The translations under genes were made by a program, and so were the position numbers. Shown here piece after piece: positions 38,218 through 46,872 of a stretch of 64,000 bases of DNA (its first letter is position 1; each line of letters opens with the position of its first letter). The notes under the pieces are model-generated. The model was not told the DNA's origin. It did not search any database and worked only from the letters and a program-made list of their open reading frames with translations. This DNA comes from CAIWHR01 sp963836265 (GTDB taxonomy: Bacteria > Pseudomonadota > Gammaproteobacteria > Burkholderiales > Casimicrobiaceae). The stretch covers positions 124,001-188,000 of the forward strand of contig CAWIIO010000002.1 of assembly GCA_963836265.1 (NCBI GenBank), given 5' to 3'.

Positions 38218-38628
38218 GCAGGCGCCCGTCGTCTTATCTGTCCCAATCGAAATTCGACCTGACAGACAACGTCCGATGAAGTCGAAGCGCACGGGACGCA
38301 AGGACCGAGATCGGTCCCCTTGCTGCCCCTCGGATTTCCCGAAAGCTGCCTGTCAACCAGAGTGAAGCTGACGTTCGCGCGATTATCGCCCGGACGTGCT
38401 CACGTCCCACCCAAATCTGTGCATGGTTGTCACCGCGCTTGCAGAAGACTCAACGACCGTGCCATCCAGCCTCGCGCAGCCCCGTGGGTCGCGGTCTTCG
38501 GACCTGCGCGATGTGGGCGTTCGAACTTCGGACCGCCAGCCCGTACTGGAGTACGAGTTCGATCAACGCGGTACCGGGCAATCCCCGATCGTCGCCCAGC
38601 CTGATTGCCGCCGGGCCGACGCGGTACG
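38218..38628. other. 411-bp gap without a recognisable gene
   Basis: Between the integrase stop and the end of the TRAP transporter gene. Only weak open frames are present. It contains an 18-base string at 38552-38569 that recurs at 60916-60933 (TACGAGTTCGATCAACGC). No attachment-site copy of the ssrA 3' end was found here. Confidence 0.5.
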
Positions 38629-40497
38629 TCAGGCGTGCGCGCGCTTCGCGTCGACGACGCGGCGCAAACCAAGGAGGCCGAAGAGCAGCGCCACAGCGGC
38701 AGCGAGCCCCCAAATGCTTGGATAGACAGCGAGCGCGGCCACGGCGACCCATGCGATGACGTCGGCGACGCGAACGCCGGTCGCCTTTGCGCCGCCGAAC
38801 AGATGCGCGAATGCCAGGACGAAGACCACGCCAGATAGCGCTGCCTCGAGAAACCCCGTTGTAATCGCGGGCTGGAGCATGCCAGGGTACAACAGGAACA
38901 GGAACGGGATCACGTACGTCACAGCGCCAAGCGCGACCGCGTGCCGCGCCACCGATACCCAGGGCGCCTGCGCAATTCCAGCTGCGACGAACACGGCCAC
39001 GCACACCGGCGGGGTGATCACCGATAGCGTCGCGTAGAAGAACACGAACATGTGCGCCGTCAGCGGCGCTACGCCGATCTTGATCAACGCCGGCGCCAGC
39101 GTAGCGGCAACAAGTACGTACGCGGCCGTAGTGGGAATGCCCATCCCCATGACCATGCAGACGGCGGCGACGATGCCGCCGATGAGGTACAGGGAGCGTG
39201 CGCCCTCGCCGACGATCATCGACGAGAGGGTCACACCGATCCCCGTCAGGTTGATCATCGCCACCAGGATCTGCGCCCCGGCAAGGAGGATTCCGACAAT
39301 CACCATGCCCTTGCCGCCGTCGTCCAACGCCTTGGCGAGCATCGGCGCGAGCGGCTCCGCGGACGCGTTACGCCGTCCGATCCGCGTCACGATCAGTCCC
39401 GCAACGCTGCCGAGGATGCCGTAGAACACCGATCGCTCGAGCGAATTGCCATGCAGGATGCCGAACGCGAGGCCGGCGAAGGCCGCAAGTATCGGCAGCA
39501 GCCGCCGCCACTGAAGCACGGAGCGCCACGTCGGGATCTCCTGGTCCGGAACGCTGCCGAGGCGCTGCTCGCGGGCGATGATGTGGACGGTCATGAACAC
39601 ACCCAGATAGAACAGCAAGGCAGGCAGGACCGCAGCAGCCGCGATGCGAACGTATTCGATGCCAAGGATCTCAGCCATGATGAAAGCCGCGGCGCCCATG
39701 ATCGGCGGCGCCAGCTGACCGCCGGTGGAAGCGACCGCTTCGACGGCCCCGGCAAGCGCCGGCGGATAGCCCAGGCGCTTCATCATCGGAATGGTGAAGC
39801 TGCCGGTGGTGGCGACGTTGGCAACGGAGCTGCCGCTCACCATCCCGAAGATGCCCGAGGCCACGGTGGCGATCTTGGCAGCGCCGCCGGTGGCACGCCC
39901 GCTGACGCGCATTGCGATGTCCATGAAGGATTGCCCACCGCCGGTGTGCAGCAAGAAGCTGCCGAACAGCGTGAACGCGGCGATCACCGTCGCGGCGACG
40001 CCCACCAGCGACCCCCACAAGCCCAGGTCGCCGAGCAGCAGAGTCTCGGCAACGAACTCGAAGCCAAAGCCTCGATGACCGAGCCGACCAGGAAGGTATT
40101 GACCGAGAAGAGCGTACGCGAGCCCTGCCGCGACCATCAGCGGGAACACGATGCCGATGGCACGACGGGACAGCTCGAGAATCACCAGAACGAGACCGGT
40201 CGTGAGCGCGATCTCGAGCCGACTTGCGGTCGGCAGCGACGTCATGATGGCGTCGGCATTCCACGTGACGTAGCCGCACGCGGCGAGCGTCGCGACGACA
40301 ATTGCGCCATCGACGACGATGCCCAGCGGGCGCCAGCGCGTCGCGCCGCCGAGCGGGAACTGCAGGATCGCGAGACAAATCGCGAGCGCGACGAACACCG
40401 GGCGCTGCACCAGCGACTGGAAGACGCCGAACGCTGCGGTGTACAGAATGAACAGCGCCAGCACGAGGCTGAGCGCCGTGATCCCCCGCCGTCGCAC
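38629..40497 (-). CDS. TRAP transporter, fused 4TM/12TM permease (TAXI type)
   Basis: This 622-residue protein has about 16-18 hydrophobic segments. It fuses the small (DctQ-like) and large (DctM-like) TRAP membrane subunits, as is usual for TAXI-TRAP systems. Signature stretches are GGAAKIATVASGIFGMVSGSS, SFTIPMMKRLGYPPALAGAVE, STGGQLAPPIMGAAAFIMAE and MGMGIPTTAAYVLVAATLAPAL. It takes up organic acids with a sodium or proton gradient, fed by the periplasmic receptor encoded just upstream. It is the last gene of a four-gene operon read leftward. Confidence 0.93.
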   Translation of the reverse strand: MRRRGITALSLVLALFILYTAAFGVFQSLVQRPVFVALAICLAILQFPLGGATRWRPLGIVVDGAIVVATLAACGYVTWNADAIMTSLPTASRLEIALTTGLVLVILELSRRAIGIVFPLMVAAGLAYALLGQYLPGRLGHRGFGFEFVAETLLLGDLGLWGSLVGVAATVIAAFTLFGSFLLHTGGGQSFMDIAMRVSGRATGGAAKIATVASGIFGMVSGSSVANVATTGSFTIPMMKRLGYPPALAGAVEAVASTGGQLAPPIMGAAAFIMAEILGIEYVRIAAAAVLPALLFYLGVFMTVHIIAREQRLGSVPDQEIPTWRSVLQWRRLLPILAAFAGLAFGILHGNSLERSVFYGILGSVAGLIVTRIGRRNASAEPLAPMLAKALDDGGKGMVIVGILLAGAQILVAMINLTGIGVTLSSMIVGEGARSLYLIGGIVAAVCMVMGMGIPTTAAYVLVAATLAPALIKIGVAPLTAHMFVFFYATLSVITPPVCVAVFVAAGIAQAPWVSVARHAVALGAVTYVIPFLFLLYPGMLQPAITTGFLEAALSGVVFVLAFAHLFGGAKATGVRVADVIAWVAVAALAVYPSIWGLAAAVALLFGLLGLRRVVDAKRAHA

Positions 40498-40521
40498 GTC
40501 AGCCGCTCCGCGCCCGCCGTG

Positions 40522-41493
40522 CTACTTTGCGATCAGGCGCGCTGGGATCTGCGCGCCGCGCTCGCGGAAATAGCGCACCGCGCCGGGATGCAGCGGCGTC
40601 GTCGCGTACTTGAGCGTCATCTCTATCAGGTCGACGCCTTTCACCTCGGCGAACGCGTTGGCCTGGATCTCCTTGTCCTCGCAGACGGCTTTGACGATCT
40701 GGTAGGCGGTCTCGTCATCCATCTCCGGACCGGCTGCCGCGCCGACGCCGAACCCCCACGTCGTGTACGCAGCGATGTTCAGGCTGGGGATCGCAGGCAC
40801 GTCGACCATGGACAATTCCGGCATCGCCTTCTCGAGCTTCTGCTTGTCGGCCGTGTCGAGGCCGAGGATCTTCACCGGGGTGAACGTCGCAATCTCGCGA
40901 GAGGACGCGTCGAGCGCCATCCCTGCCCCCGACTTCACGTAGCCGACGATGCGGTTGTCCTTGATCGCAGCCACAGCTTCTCCCGTCGAGCCGCGCATGT
41001 AGTCCGGGGCGATCCCGAGAACCTTGAACGCCGACTCGGCAGTCTTCTCGGTAGCCGACCCTTTGATGCCGGGATTGAGGCGCTTGCCGCCGAGGTCGGC
41101 CAGCGCTTTGAGCCCGGAATCCGCGCGGACGACCACGTTCTGCGGCGCGATCGAATAGACCCACAGCAGCTTGATATTGCTCAGGGGCTTCCCGGCGAAA
41201 TCCCCGACGCCGGTCGCCGCATTGTGCATCACGTTGGTCGTCACCAAGCCCATGTCGATCTGCTTGCGCTCCATGCGTCGGAGATTGTCGAGCGTGGCGC
41301 CAGTCTCCACGACCGATGCGTTCACATTCTTGACCTTCTGGTTGACGATCTGCGAGATCGCGACGAAGTATCCATAGTGGCTCGACGACGCCGACGTGGT
41401 CCCGATCAGTATCTTCTGCTGCGCGCCCGCGGCGATGGGCAGCAACAAGGCGACCGCCGCCGCCGTTACCAGGAAAGGGAATGCTCGTTTCAT
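40522..41493 (-). CDS. TAXI-family TRAP transporter solute receptor
   Basis: This 323-residue periplasmic protein has a signal peptide (to about AAGAQQ, residue 26). TAXI receptor features are ILIGTTSASSSHYGYFVAISQIVN, MERKQIDMGLVTTNVMHNA, NIKLLWVYSIAPQNVVVRADSG, and KALADLGGKRLNPGIKGS with a KTAESAF helix. It delivers an unknown ligand to the fused permease 24 bases downstream. The start ATG overlaps the preceding stop in ATGA, indicating translational coupling. Confidence 0.93.
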   Translation of the reverse strand: MKRAFPFLVTAAAVALLLPIAAGAQQKILIGTTSASSSHYGYFVAISQIVNQKVKNVNASVVETGATLDNLRRMERKQIDMGLVTTNVMHNAATGVGDFAGKPLSNIKLLWVYSIAPQNVVVRADSGLKALADLGGKRLNPGIKGSATEKTAESAFKVLGIAPDYMRGSTGEAVAAIKDNRIVGYVKSGAGMALDASSREIATFTPVKILGLDTADKQKLEKAMPELSMVDVPAIPSLNIAAYTTWGFGVGAAAGPEMDDETAYQIVKAVCEDKEIQANAFAEVKGVDLIEMTLKYATTPLHPGAVRYFRERGAQIPARLIAK

Positions 41494-41858
41494 TTGGGCC
41501 TCCTCTGTTGAAATTCGATCATTTCGACCACCTCGACCGGCACGGCAACGGCGAGTTCAAGCAATAGATACGACAAGGCCTTGCCGTGCCGGTCGAGGCA
41601 CAGGCTCCGATTGACGCCGCCTTCCAGCACGCCGTCGATGACGAAATTCAGCCCGTCGACGCCGGGCAAGAGATGGCGCGTCACCGCGGTCGGCCGGCGA
41701 TGGGCGAACTGTCCCGCCGCGGCCGCCTCCGTCACCTGCTCCACCAGCATCGGATACGCCTCGCTCCGGTAAGCGAATACGGCGACGCTCAGGCGATTGC
41801 CCTTGTCGCCCGCCCGGGCGTGGGCGATCCGATACAACGGGACGGTGCGCAGGCTCAC
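41490..41858 (-). CDS. AtuA-like ferredoxin-fold protein
   Basis: This 122-residue soluble protein has the pattern found at the C-terminus of AtuA-type proteins or as a separate partner: IAHARAGDKGNRLSVAVFAY, VTRHLLPGVDGLNFVIDGVLEGG and SLCLDRHGKALSYLLLELAV. It starts at GTG 41858, 5 bases after the stop of the AtuA-like gene. With that gene it looks like one protein split in two. Biochemical role unknown. Confidence 0.82.
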   Translation of the reverse strand: MSLRTVPLYRIAHARAGDKGNRLSVAVFAYRSEAYPMLVEQVTEAAAAGQFAHRRPTAVTRHLLPGVDGLNFVIDGVLEGGVNRSLCLDRHGKALSYLLLELAVAVPVEVVEMIEFQQRRPK

Positions 41859-41862
41859 TTCG

Positions 41863-43224
41863 TCATCCGATCATTGACACGCTGCCGGCCACGCGCTCGC
41901 GCGGAACGAACGCCGACGCCGACGCGAGCAGCGGCACGACGTTGAGTCGTACGCCCCCGCCCCCGGCGGGGCCGGTCGTGTACAGCGCCTCGACCTCGTG
42001 CAGTGCAAGCCGGACATCGCGCTGCTGGCCGCCGCTGACCGCAAGCCGCACGCGAACGTCGCGCGCATCCCGATTCGCCAGCGTGGCAAGCCGGACGCCC
42101 GCCGAGTCGTTGAACAGGCTCGACACGCCGATGAGATCGTAGTGTCTTCGCAGTCCGCCGATGCGCGCGAGACGCACTTCGAGGATTTCGATTGCGAGCC
42201 GGCCGCGCGCTTCCGCATTCGGCCCCGCGTACGAAATCTCGCCCTCGCCGAGCCATCCGCCGTCGTAGCAGACGGTCGCCTTCAATGTCGGCGGCCGCGG
42301 GTGGCCCCGGCTGCCAGTGAGGCGAACGCGATCGGCGCCGAGATCCTCGACGTGGACGCTCGAAACGTCGAGCACGACGTCCGGGGTCAGATACGCAGAG
42401 GGATCGTGGATCTCGTAAAGGAGCTGCTCGCGGACCGTCTGCGACGAAACGAGCCCGCCGGTCCCGGGCGGCTTCGTCACGACGACCCCGCCGTCGCGAT
42501 CGATTTCCGCGTACGGGTAACCCAGTTCGGCCGGCCGCGGCACGTCCTTGACGCCCGGGTCCATGAAATAGCCCCCGGTCACCTGGGCGCCGCATTCGAG
42601 CAGGTGCCCGGCCATCGTTCCCGCGGCGAGGCGATCCCAGTCGGACATCGCCCAGCTGAATGCCCTCAGCAGCGGTCCGAGCGCCAGCGACGGGTCGGCG
42701 ACGCGGCCGGTTACGACAATGTCCACGTCGGCCGCCAGCGCCGCCGCAATCTCCGCCGCGCCGAGATACGCATTGGCGGCGATGATCGCCGCCGGATCGA
42801 CCGGCTCCTCGCCCTCAACGAGAAGCGAGGCGACTTCCTCGCGCGACATCACGGCGAGCAGGTCGTCGCCGACGACGGCCGCGACCTGCACCGGTCCGAT
42901 CCCCAACTCGCGGCACAGCGCCACGATCCGCTCGCCCGCTCCGATCGGATCGGCGGCGCCAAAGTTGCCGACGATGGGTATGCGTCGCGCAAGGCAAATG
43001 GGCAGCACCGGCCGGAGGAATTCGTCAAGCTCCGCCAGGTAGCCGGGGCCGGCGCCGGTGCGCTGGCGCTGCTGCGCGAGCGCGAGCGTTCGCTCCGCCA
43101 GCGTTTCATACATCAGGTACGCCGGCCGGCCGTCGTCCGCCATCGCCGTCGCGACCGCGAGGCCCGCGTCGTATCGGTCGGCGGCAAACCCGGCCGCACA
43201 ACCAATCAATACCTCCTGGCTCAT
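41863..43224 (-). CDS. AtuA-like (DUF1446) acyclic terpene utilisation-type protein
   Basis: This 453-residue cytoplasmic protein belongs to the DUF1446/AtuA family. It opens VLIGCAAGFAADRYDAGLAVA, then LYETLAERTLALAQ. VTGRVADPSLALGPLLRAF and LAAGTMAGHLLECGAQVTGGYF are the family core, followed by YAEIDRDGGVVVTKPPGTGG. AtuA lies in acyclic terpene and leucine-type degradation in Pseudomonas, but many relatives sit beside TRAP transporters and act on other carboxylic acids. First gene of the operon, divergent from the LysR gene. ATG 43224 is chosen because upstream codons are not family-like and cross the divergent promoter. Confidence 0.85.
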   Translation of the reverse strand: MSQEVLIGCAAGFAADRYDAGLAVATAMADDGRPAYLMYETLAERTLALAQQRQRTGAGPGYLAELDEFLRPVLPICLARRIPIVGNFGAADPIGAGERIVALCRELGIGPVQVAAVVGDDLLAVMSREEVASLLVEGEEPVDPAAIIAANAYLGAAEIAAALAADVDIVVTGRVADPSLALGPLLRAFSWAMSDWDRLAAGTMAGHLLECGAQVTGGYFMDPGVKDVPRPAELGYPYAEIDRDGGVVVTKPPGTGGLVSSQTVREQLLYEIHDPSAYLTPDVVLDVSSVHVEDLGADRVRLTGSRGHPRPPTLKATVCYDGGWLGEGEISYAGPNAEARGRLAIEILEVRLARIGGLRRHYDLIGVSSLFNDSAGVRLATLANRDARDVRVRLAVSGGQQRDVRLALHEVEALYTTGPAGGGGVRLNVVPLLASASAFVPRERVAGSVSMIG

Positions 43225-43328
43225 TCGATCCGTCCCACAGGTGCCTCGGCTCGTTGCCGTCGGGAACGCGGCAACGCCTTCCCCATTTTGCGCCCACGAA
43301 AGTCGCATATAATGCAAAGATGAGCTGC

Positions 43329-43351
43329 ATTCATCGATTTTGTCGATGAAT
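43329..43351. promoter_or_regulatory. Perfect inverted repeat over the lysR start codon
   Basis: ATTCATCGA (43329-43337) and TCGATGAAT (43343-43351) are perfect 9-base inverted arms around TTTTG, and the right arm contains the ATG of the LysR gene. It has the general shape of a LysR-type box (T-N11-A inside a dyad). It lies in the 121-bp divergent gap, where it could control both the operon and autorepression. Confidence 0.6.
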
Positions 43352-44293
43352 ATATCGACGAAGCTGCTGCGCGCACTCGTGGTGCTCGCCGACTGCCGGC
43401 ACTTCACCCGCGCGGCCGAGCGCTGCAACTTGTCCCAGTCGGCGTTCAGTCACCTGATCCGGCGCCTGGAGCTCGACGCAGGCCTGCCGCTGTTCGACCG
43501 CAATACCCGCAACGTCGCCCTGACCGCCGAAGGCGAGCTGCTCGCCGAACATGCCCGGCGCCTGCTTGCCGATATCGACGCTTCGTTCGCCGAACTGCGC
43601 GACCGCGCGACACTGCGACGCGGACGGGTAGCGGTTGCCGCGCTGCCGTCGCTCAGCGCCGACCTGCTGCCGCGAGTGTTCGCCCGCTACCGCCTACGCT
43701 ACCCCGGCATCACGCTTCACCTGTTCGATCGCCTTTCCGACCCCTGCCTGAATCTGCTGAACGATGGCCGCGTCGACTTCGCGCTCACCGCGCCCGGCCG
43801 CAGGCTGCAGGAGTTCGATAGCCGCCTGCTGGTGAGCGAGCGATTCTATTTCGTATGTCCGTGCACGCACCGACTCGCGCGTCGGCGTCGGATTGCGCTG
43901 AAGGACGTGCGGGGCGAGGAACTGCTCGGCATGGTCCGCTCCAGCAGCGTCCGCCAGCACGTCGACCGCGCGCTGGGGGACGCGGTCAGGCAGAGCTCTC
44001 TCGAGGTTGAGCAACTCGCGACACTGGCGGGACTCATCGCCAACGGACTCGGCGTCGCGCTCGTCCCCGAGCTAACGTTGTACCAGTTCCGGCGCGACGA
44101 ACTCGTCTGCGTCGAGGTCGACGACGCGAACCTGCGACGGCCCATACTCGCCGTGCAGCGAAAGGGCGTGCGCCTGTCGCCCGCCGCCGCGGAACTGTTC
44201 GCAATGATCCCGCCGCTGTTGACGTCTCTGTCATCCGCGCCGGGAGGCGGCGGTCGGGCGCGCGCCGCGACGACAGTTCCAGTTTCAACCTAG
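43346..44293 (+). CDS. LysR-family transcriptional regulator
   Basis: This 315-residue regulator has an N-terminal winged helix (LLRALVVLADCRHFTRAAERC, SQSAFSHLIRRLELDAGLPLF-DRNTRNVALT) and a C-terminal ligand-binding domain of the PBP2 fold. The latter includes NDGRVDFALTAP and ANGLGVALVPELTLY. Divergent to and probably controlling the AtuA/TRAP operon, with the imported or processed acid as likely co-inducer. ATG 43346 is used; a TTG at 43340 is possible. Confidence 0.92.
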   Translation: MNISTKLLRALVVLADCRHFTRAAERCNLSQSAFSHLIRRLELDAGLPLFDRNTRNVALTAEGELLAEHARRLLADIDASFAELRDRATLRRGRVAVAALPSLSADLLPRVFARYRLRYPGITLHLFDRLSDPCLNLLNDGRVDFALTAPGRRLQEFDSRLLVSERFYFVCPCTHRLARRRRIALKDVRGEELLGMVRSSSVRQHVDRALGDAVRQSSLEVEQLATLAGLIANGLGVALVPELTLYQFRRDELVCVEVDDANLRRPILAVQRKGVRLSPAAAELFAMIPPLLTSLSSAPGGGGRARAATTVPVST

Positions 44294-44826
44294 GCGCGGC
44301 TCGGCCTGTTCGCGGCTGTCCGCACAGGGGCGCTCCGCTCGGCGCAGGGTGCGGACGTTCATCCGGATCAAGATTTCGGAACGCCGTGATCGCCGCTGGG
44401 CAACGCGCCCGGGGGGCAAGTCCCGACCCTTAGTTGACTGAGGGGTACGAGAGAAGCGGCCGTTCATGAAGTTCGCGGTGCGGGTAACAGCAGATCACGA
44501 GACAGGTCGACGCGGACACGTCGACAGTCCCTTCGCCGCAAAAGTGCTACCTATGTGTCCGCCGGAACAGCCCCATGTTTAATCGGCGCGCCCGGCAGGA
44601 TTTGAACCCACGACCCTCTGGTTCGTAGCGCTTTCGCCGCTCTTTCTTCGGTCTTGTCCGGCGATTTCCTGCATTCGTCACAAAGCCCTTACATATGGGT
44701 GCCGTCCGACCGACACTCTCTACACGGATCCGGCAGGCGGCATTATCGGTATGACGCGGAAGCGAAAGTGGCCATATCAAGCCTGACTCACGGACACCAC
44801 CAGCGGGACATCCAAGGAGTAGAGAC
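44294..44826. other. 533-bp gap holding a tRNA remnant
   Basis: No protein gene is convincing here. The notable content is the tRNA-Arg 3' fragment at 44585-44628. To its right, AAGGAGTAGAGAC forms the ribosome-binding region of the arylsulfotransferase gene. Confidence 0.6.
44585..44628 (-). other. 3' fragment of tRNA-Arg(ACG): probable integration scar
   Basis: Read on the minus strand, this gives the anticodon loop CTACGAA, the 3' side of the anticodon stem, a variable region GGGTC, a T-arm around TTCAAAT and the acceptor end CGGGCGCG followed by CC. The expected 5' half (D-arm, 5' anticodon stem) is absent upstream, where the sequence is unrelated. Integrative elements that use tRNA genes leave exactly such 3' duplicates starting in the anticodon loop, so this is inferred to be an att site of an element different from the ssrA one. 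It cannot encode a working tRNA. Confidence 0.65.
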
Positions 44827-46725
44827 ATGAAAAAAATTGCACCTGTGATCACGGCTCTCGGTGCCGTGTCCGCCGTCGCGGTCGTGGTCCTCTATGCGCC
44901 GACGCCCACCGCGCAGCCCACCACCTGCATGGTGTCCTTGCAGCCGAGCGTGCCTTCCCCTCAGCTCGTCGGGGAGCGGGTCATCTGGACGGCGACGGCC
45001 GCGAACTGCGGGGCGGCTCCCGTCTACCAGTTCAGCGTCGCCCGTCGAACTGAACGCGGCGAGCGCGGAAGGTCCGAGCACGAACGGGCGCACCATCATT
45101 TCTCGATAATCCGCGACTTCAGCCTCGACAAGGCCTTCGCATGGGCGCCAATGGAGGAAGGAGCTTACGAGGTCAGCGTCAAGGTCAAGGACGGCTTCGA
45201 CGGCGTAACGGCGACATCTACTATCGCGTCCGATACGGTGAGCTCGCGCGTGACCGGCAAGAACGCGGTGGTCGCGCCGACGCTTAACCCGCTGGTGGCC
45301 CTCTACAGCGCGCCGGCCTGCGAACACGGCGCAATTCAGGTCCGATTCCGGCCTGCGAGCAGTCCCCCCGACGCGCCGTGGACGAAGACCAACTCGTTGC
45401 CCTGCGTGCGGGGGCTGAGCCGGAACTTCGTCGTGGCGGGGATGTTGGCCAACACCATCTATGCGATGGTCCATGGCCGCGGCGAAGACCAGCACGGCCG
45501 CGGCGGACACCAGTTGGGGTCAGTCACGCTCTTCACGACCGGAGCGCCCCCCGGGACCGTGAGCATTCCGGCCTTCACCATCCGTCAAGCGCCGGGGCCG
45601 GGGGCCGACCTCAGTCGCAGCTTCATCTACCACAATCTCGGGGCGCGGCCCGCCGCCAATGCCGTCAACCTATTGGCCACCGACCTGAGTGGCCGCCTAG
45701 AGTGGTACTACGATCCGCTGGCGTCCGGCCTGATCGGGATCGGCAACCCCGGCAGCGCTCTCCTCCCGAACGGCACCGTGTTGCTGGGCGGCCGCGATTC
45801 TCATCGGAACCTTGGCCTGAACGTGCTGCGGGAGATCGACCTGGCCGGCAATCCGCTGCGCGAAACAAACATCGACGCTGTGAACGCTCAACTGAAGGCG
45901 AGGGGGCAGGAAATCATCTACGGCTTTCACCACGAGTTCTCGCGCCTGCCGAATGGGGAGATCGTGACCCTCGGTTGGACGCAGAGGACGATCGACGTGA
46001 GCGGAACTCCCACCCGCTACGCGGGCGACATGCTCGTGGTGCTGGACGAGGACCTCCAGGTGGTCTGGACGTGGGACGCGTTCGACCATCTCGACGTCAC
46101 TCGCGGGCCCGTGCTGGGTGAGCTCTGCGCGGCCGGCGGCGGCCCGTGTCCTCTAATCGGAGCGGTCGACTGGCTGCACGAGAACGCCGTAAGCTGGTCG
46201 CCTGAGGATGGAAATCTCCTGGTCTCCGTCCGTCACCAAGACTGGGTGATCAAGATCGATTACGCGGATGGCACCGGCGACGGGCATGTGATCTGGCGAC
46301 TGGGGCAAGGCGGGGATTTCGCCGTGAACTCTTCCGATCCGAGCCCGTGGTTCTCACATCAGCACTACCCTCACTATCTGGACGACTCGACGCTTGTGCT
46401 GTTCGACAACGGCAACACGCGCCAAGCGGCCGATCCAAACGCGCACAGCCGCGGGCAGGTGTGGAAGCTCGACGAAGACGCCATGATCGCGACCCTTGAG
46501 TTCAACGTGGACCTGGGGAACTACTCCCCCGAGCTGGGCGTCGCCGAGCGGATGCCGAACGGCAACTACGTCTTCGACTCGGGGTCCCAGGGACCGCCTC
46601 CCAACCAGTTCGGCCAGTCGATCGAGGTGCTCCCTGATGGCACCAAGACTTACGTCGAGGAAGTTGCCGCTCGTGACTACCGTTCGTTCCGCATGAGGAG
46701 CCTGTACCAAGGAATCCGCCACTAG
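44827..46725 (+). CDS. Arylsulfotransferase (ASST) family protein
   Basis: This 632-residue exported protein has an N-terminal hydrophobic signal (VITALGAVSAVAVVVLYAP). A beta-rich N-terminal part of ~220 residues precedes the ASST beta-propeller. Propeller signatures are GFHHEFSRLPNGEIVTLG, VDWLHENAVSWSPEDGNLLV with His451 near the expected catalytic region, SVRHQDWVIKID, VIWRLGQGGDF, and FSHQHYPHYLDDSTLVLFDNG. Periplasmic ASSTs move sulfate from one phenolic ester to another without PAPS. No DsbA/DsbB-type partner genes are adjacent. Codon use is less GC-extreme than the core region. Confidence 0.85.
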   Translation: MKKIAPVITALGAVSAVAVVVLYAPTPTAQPTTCMVSLQPSVPSPQLVGERVIWTATAANCGAAPVYQFSVARRTERGERGRSEHERAHHHFSIIRDFSLDKAFAWAPMEEGAYEVSVKVKDGFDGVTATSTIASDTVSSRVTGKNAVVAPTLNPLVALYSAPACEHGAIQVRFRPASSPPDAPWTKTNSLPCVRGLSRNFVVAGMLANTIYAMVHGRGEDQHGRGGHQLGSVTLFTTGAPPGTVSIPAFTIRQAPGPGADLSRSFIYHNLGARPAANAVNLLATDLSGRLEWYYDPLASGLIGIGNPGSALLPNGTVLLGGRDSHRNLGLNVLREIDLAGNPLRETNIDAVNAQLKARGQEIIYGFHHEFSRLPNGEIVTLGWTQRTIDVSGTPTRYAGDMLVVLDEDLQVVWTWDAFDHLDVTRGPVLGELCAAGGGPCPLIGAVDWLHENAVSWSPEDGNLLVSVRHQDWVIKIDYADGTGDGHVIWRLGQGGDFAVNSSDPSPWFSHQHYPHYLDDSTLVLFDNGNTRQAADPNAHSRGQVWKLDEDAMIATLEFNVDLGNYSPELGVAERMPNGNYVFDSGSQGPPPNQFGQSIEVLPDGTKTYVEEVAARDYRSFRMRSLYQGIRH

Positions 46726-46872
46726 CGCCGACGTTAGGGGCGGCGAGCCAGCCTCCTGGCTCCCTCCCCATTACTCTCGATCATGGCTGGATCGAACGCG
46801 GACACATGTCGTCCTCCGCGATGAAGATCGTGGCTCCCGAGGTCGGATCGCGGTGGTCGACATTACCCTGAG

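Noticed and set aside
38450..39004. Minus frame containing LPGTALIELVLQYG, reminiscent of a polyketide dehydratase N-terminus
   Set aside because: Only a dozen residues resemble that domain; the rest does not and it overlaps the TRAP gene. Treated as chance.
39052..41511. 819-codon plus-strand frame opposite the TRAP operon
   Set aside because: Antisense to three well-supported genes, with low-complexity Arg/Asp/His-rich content.
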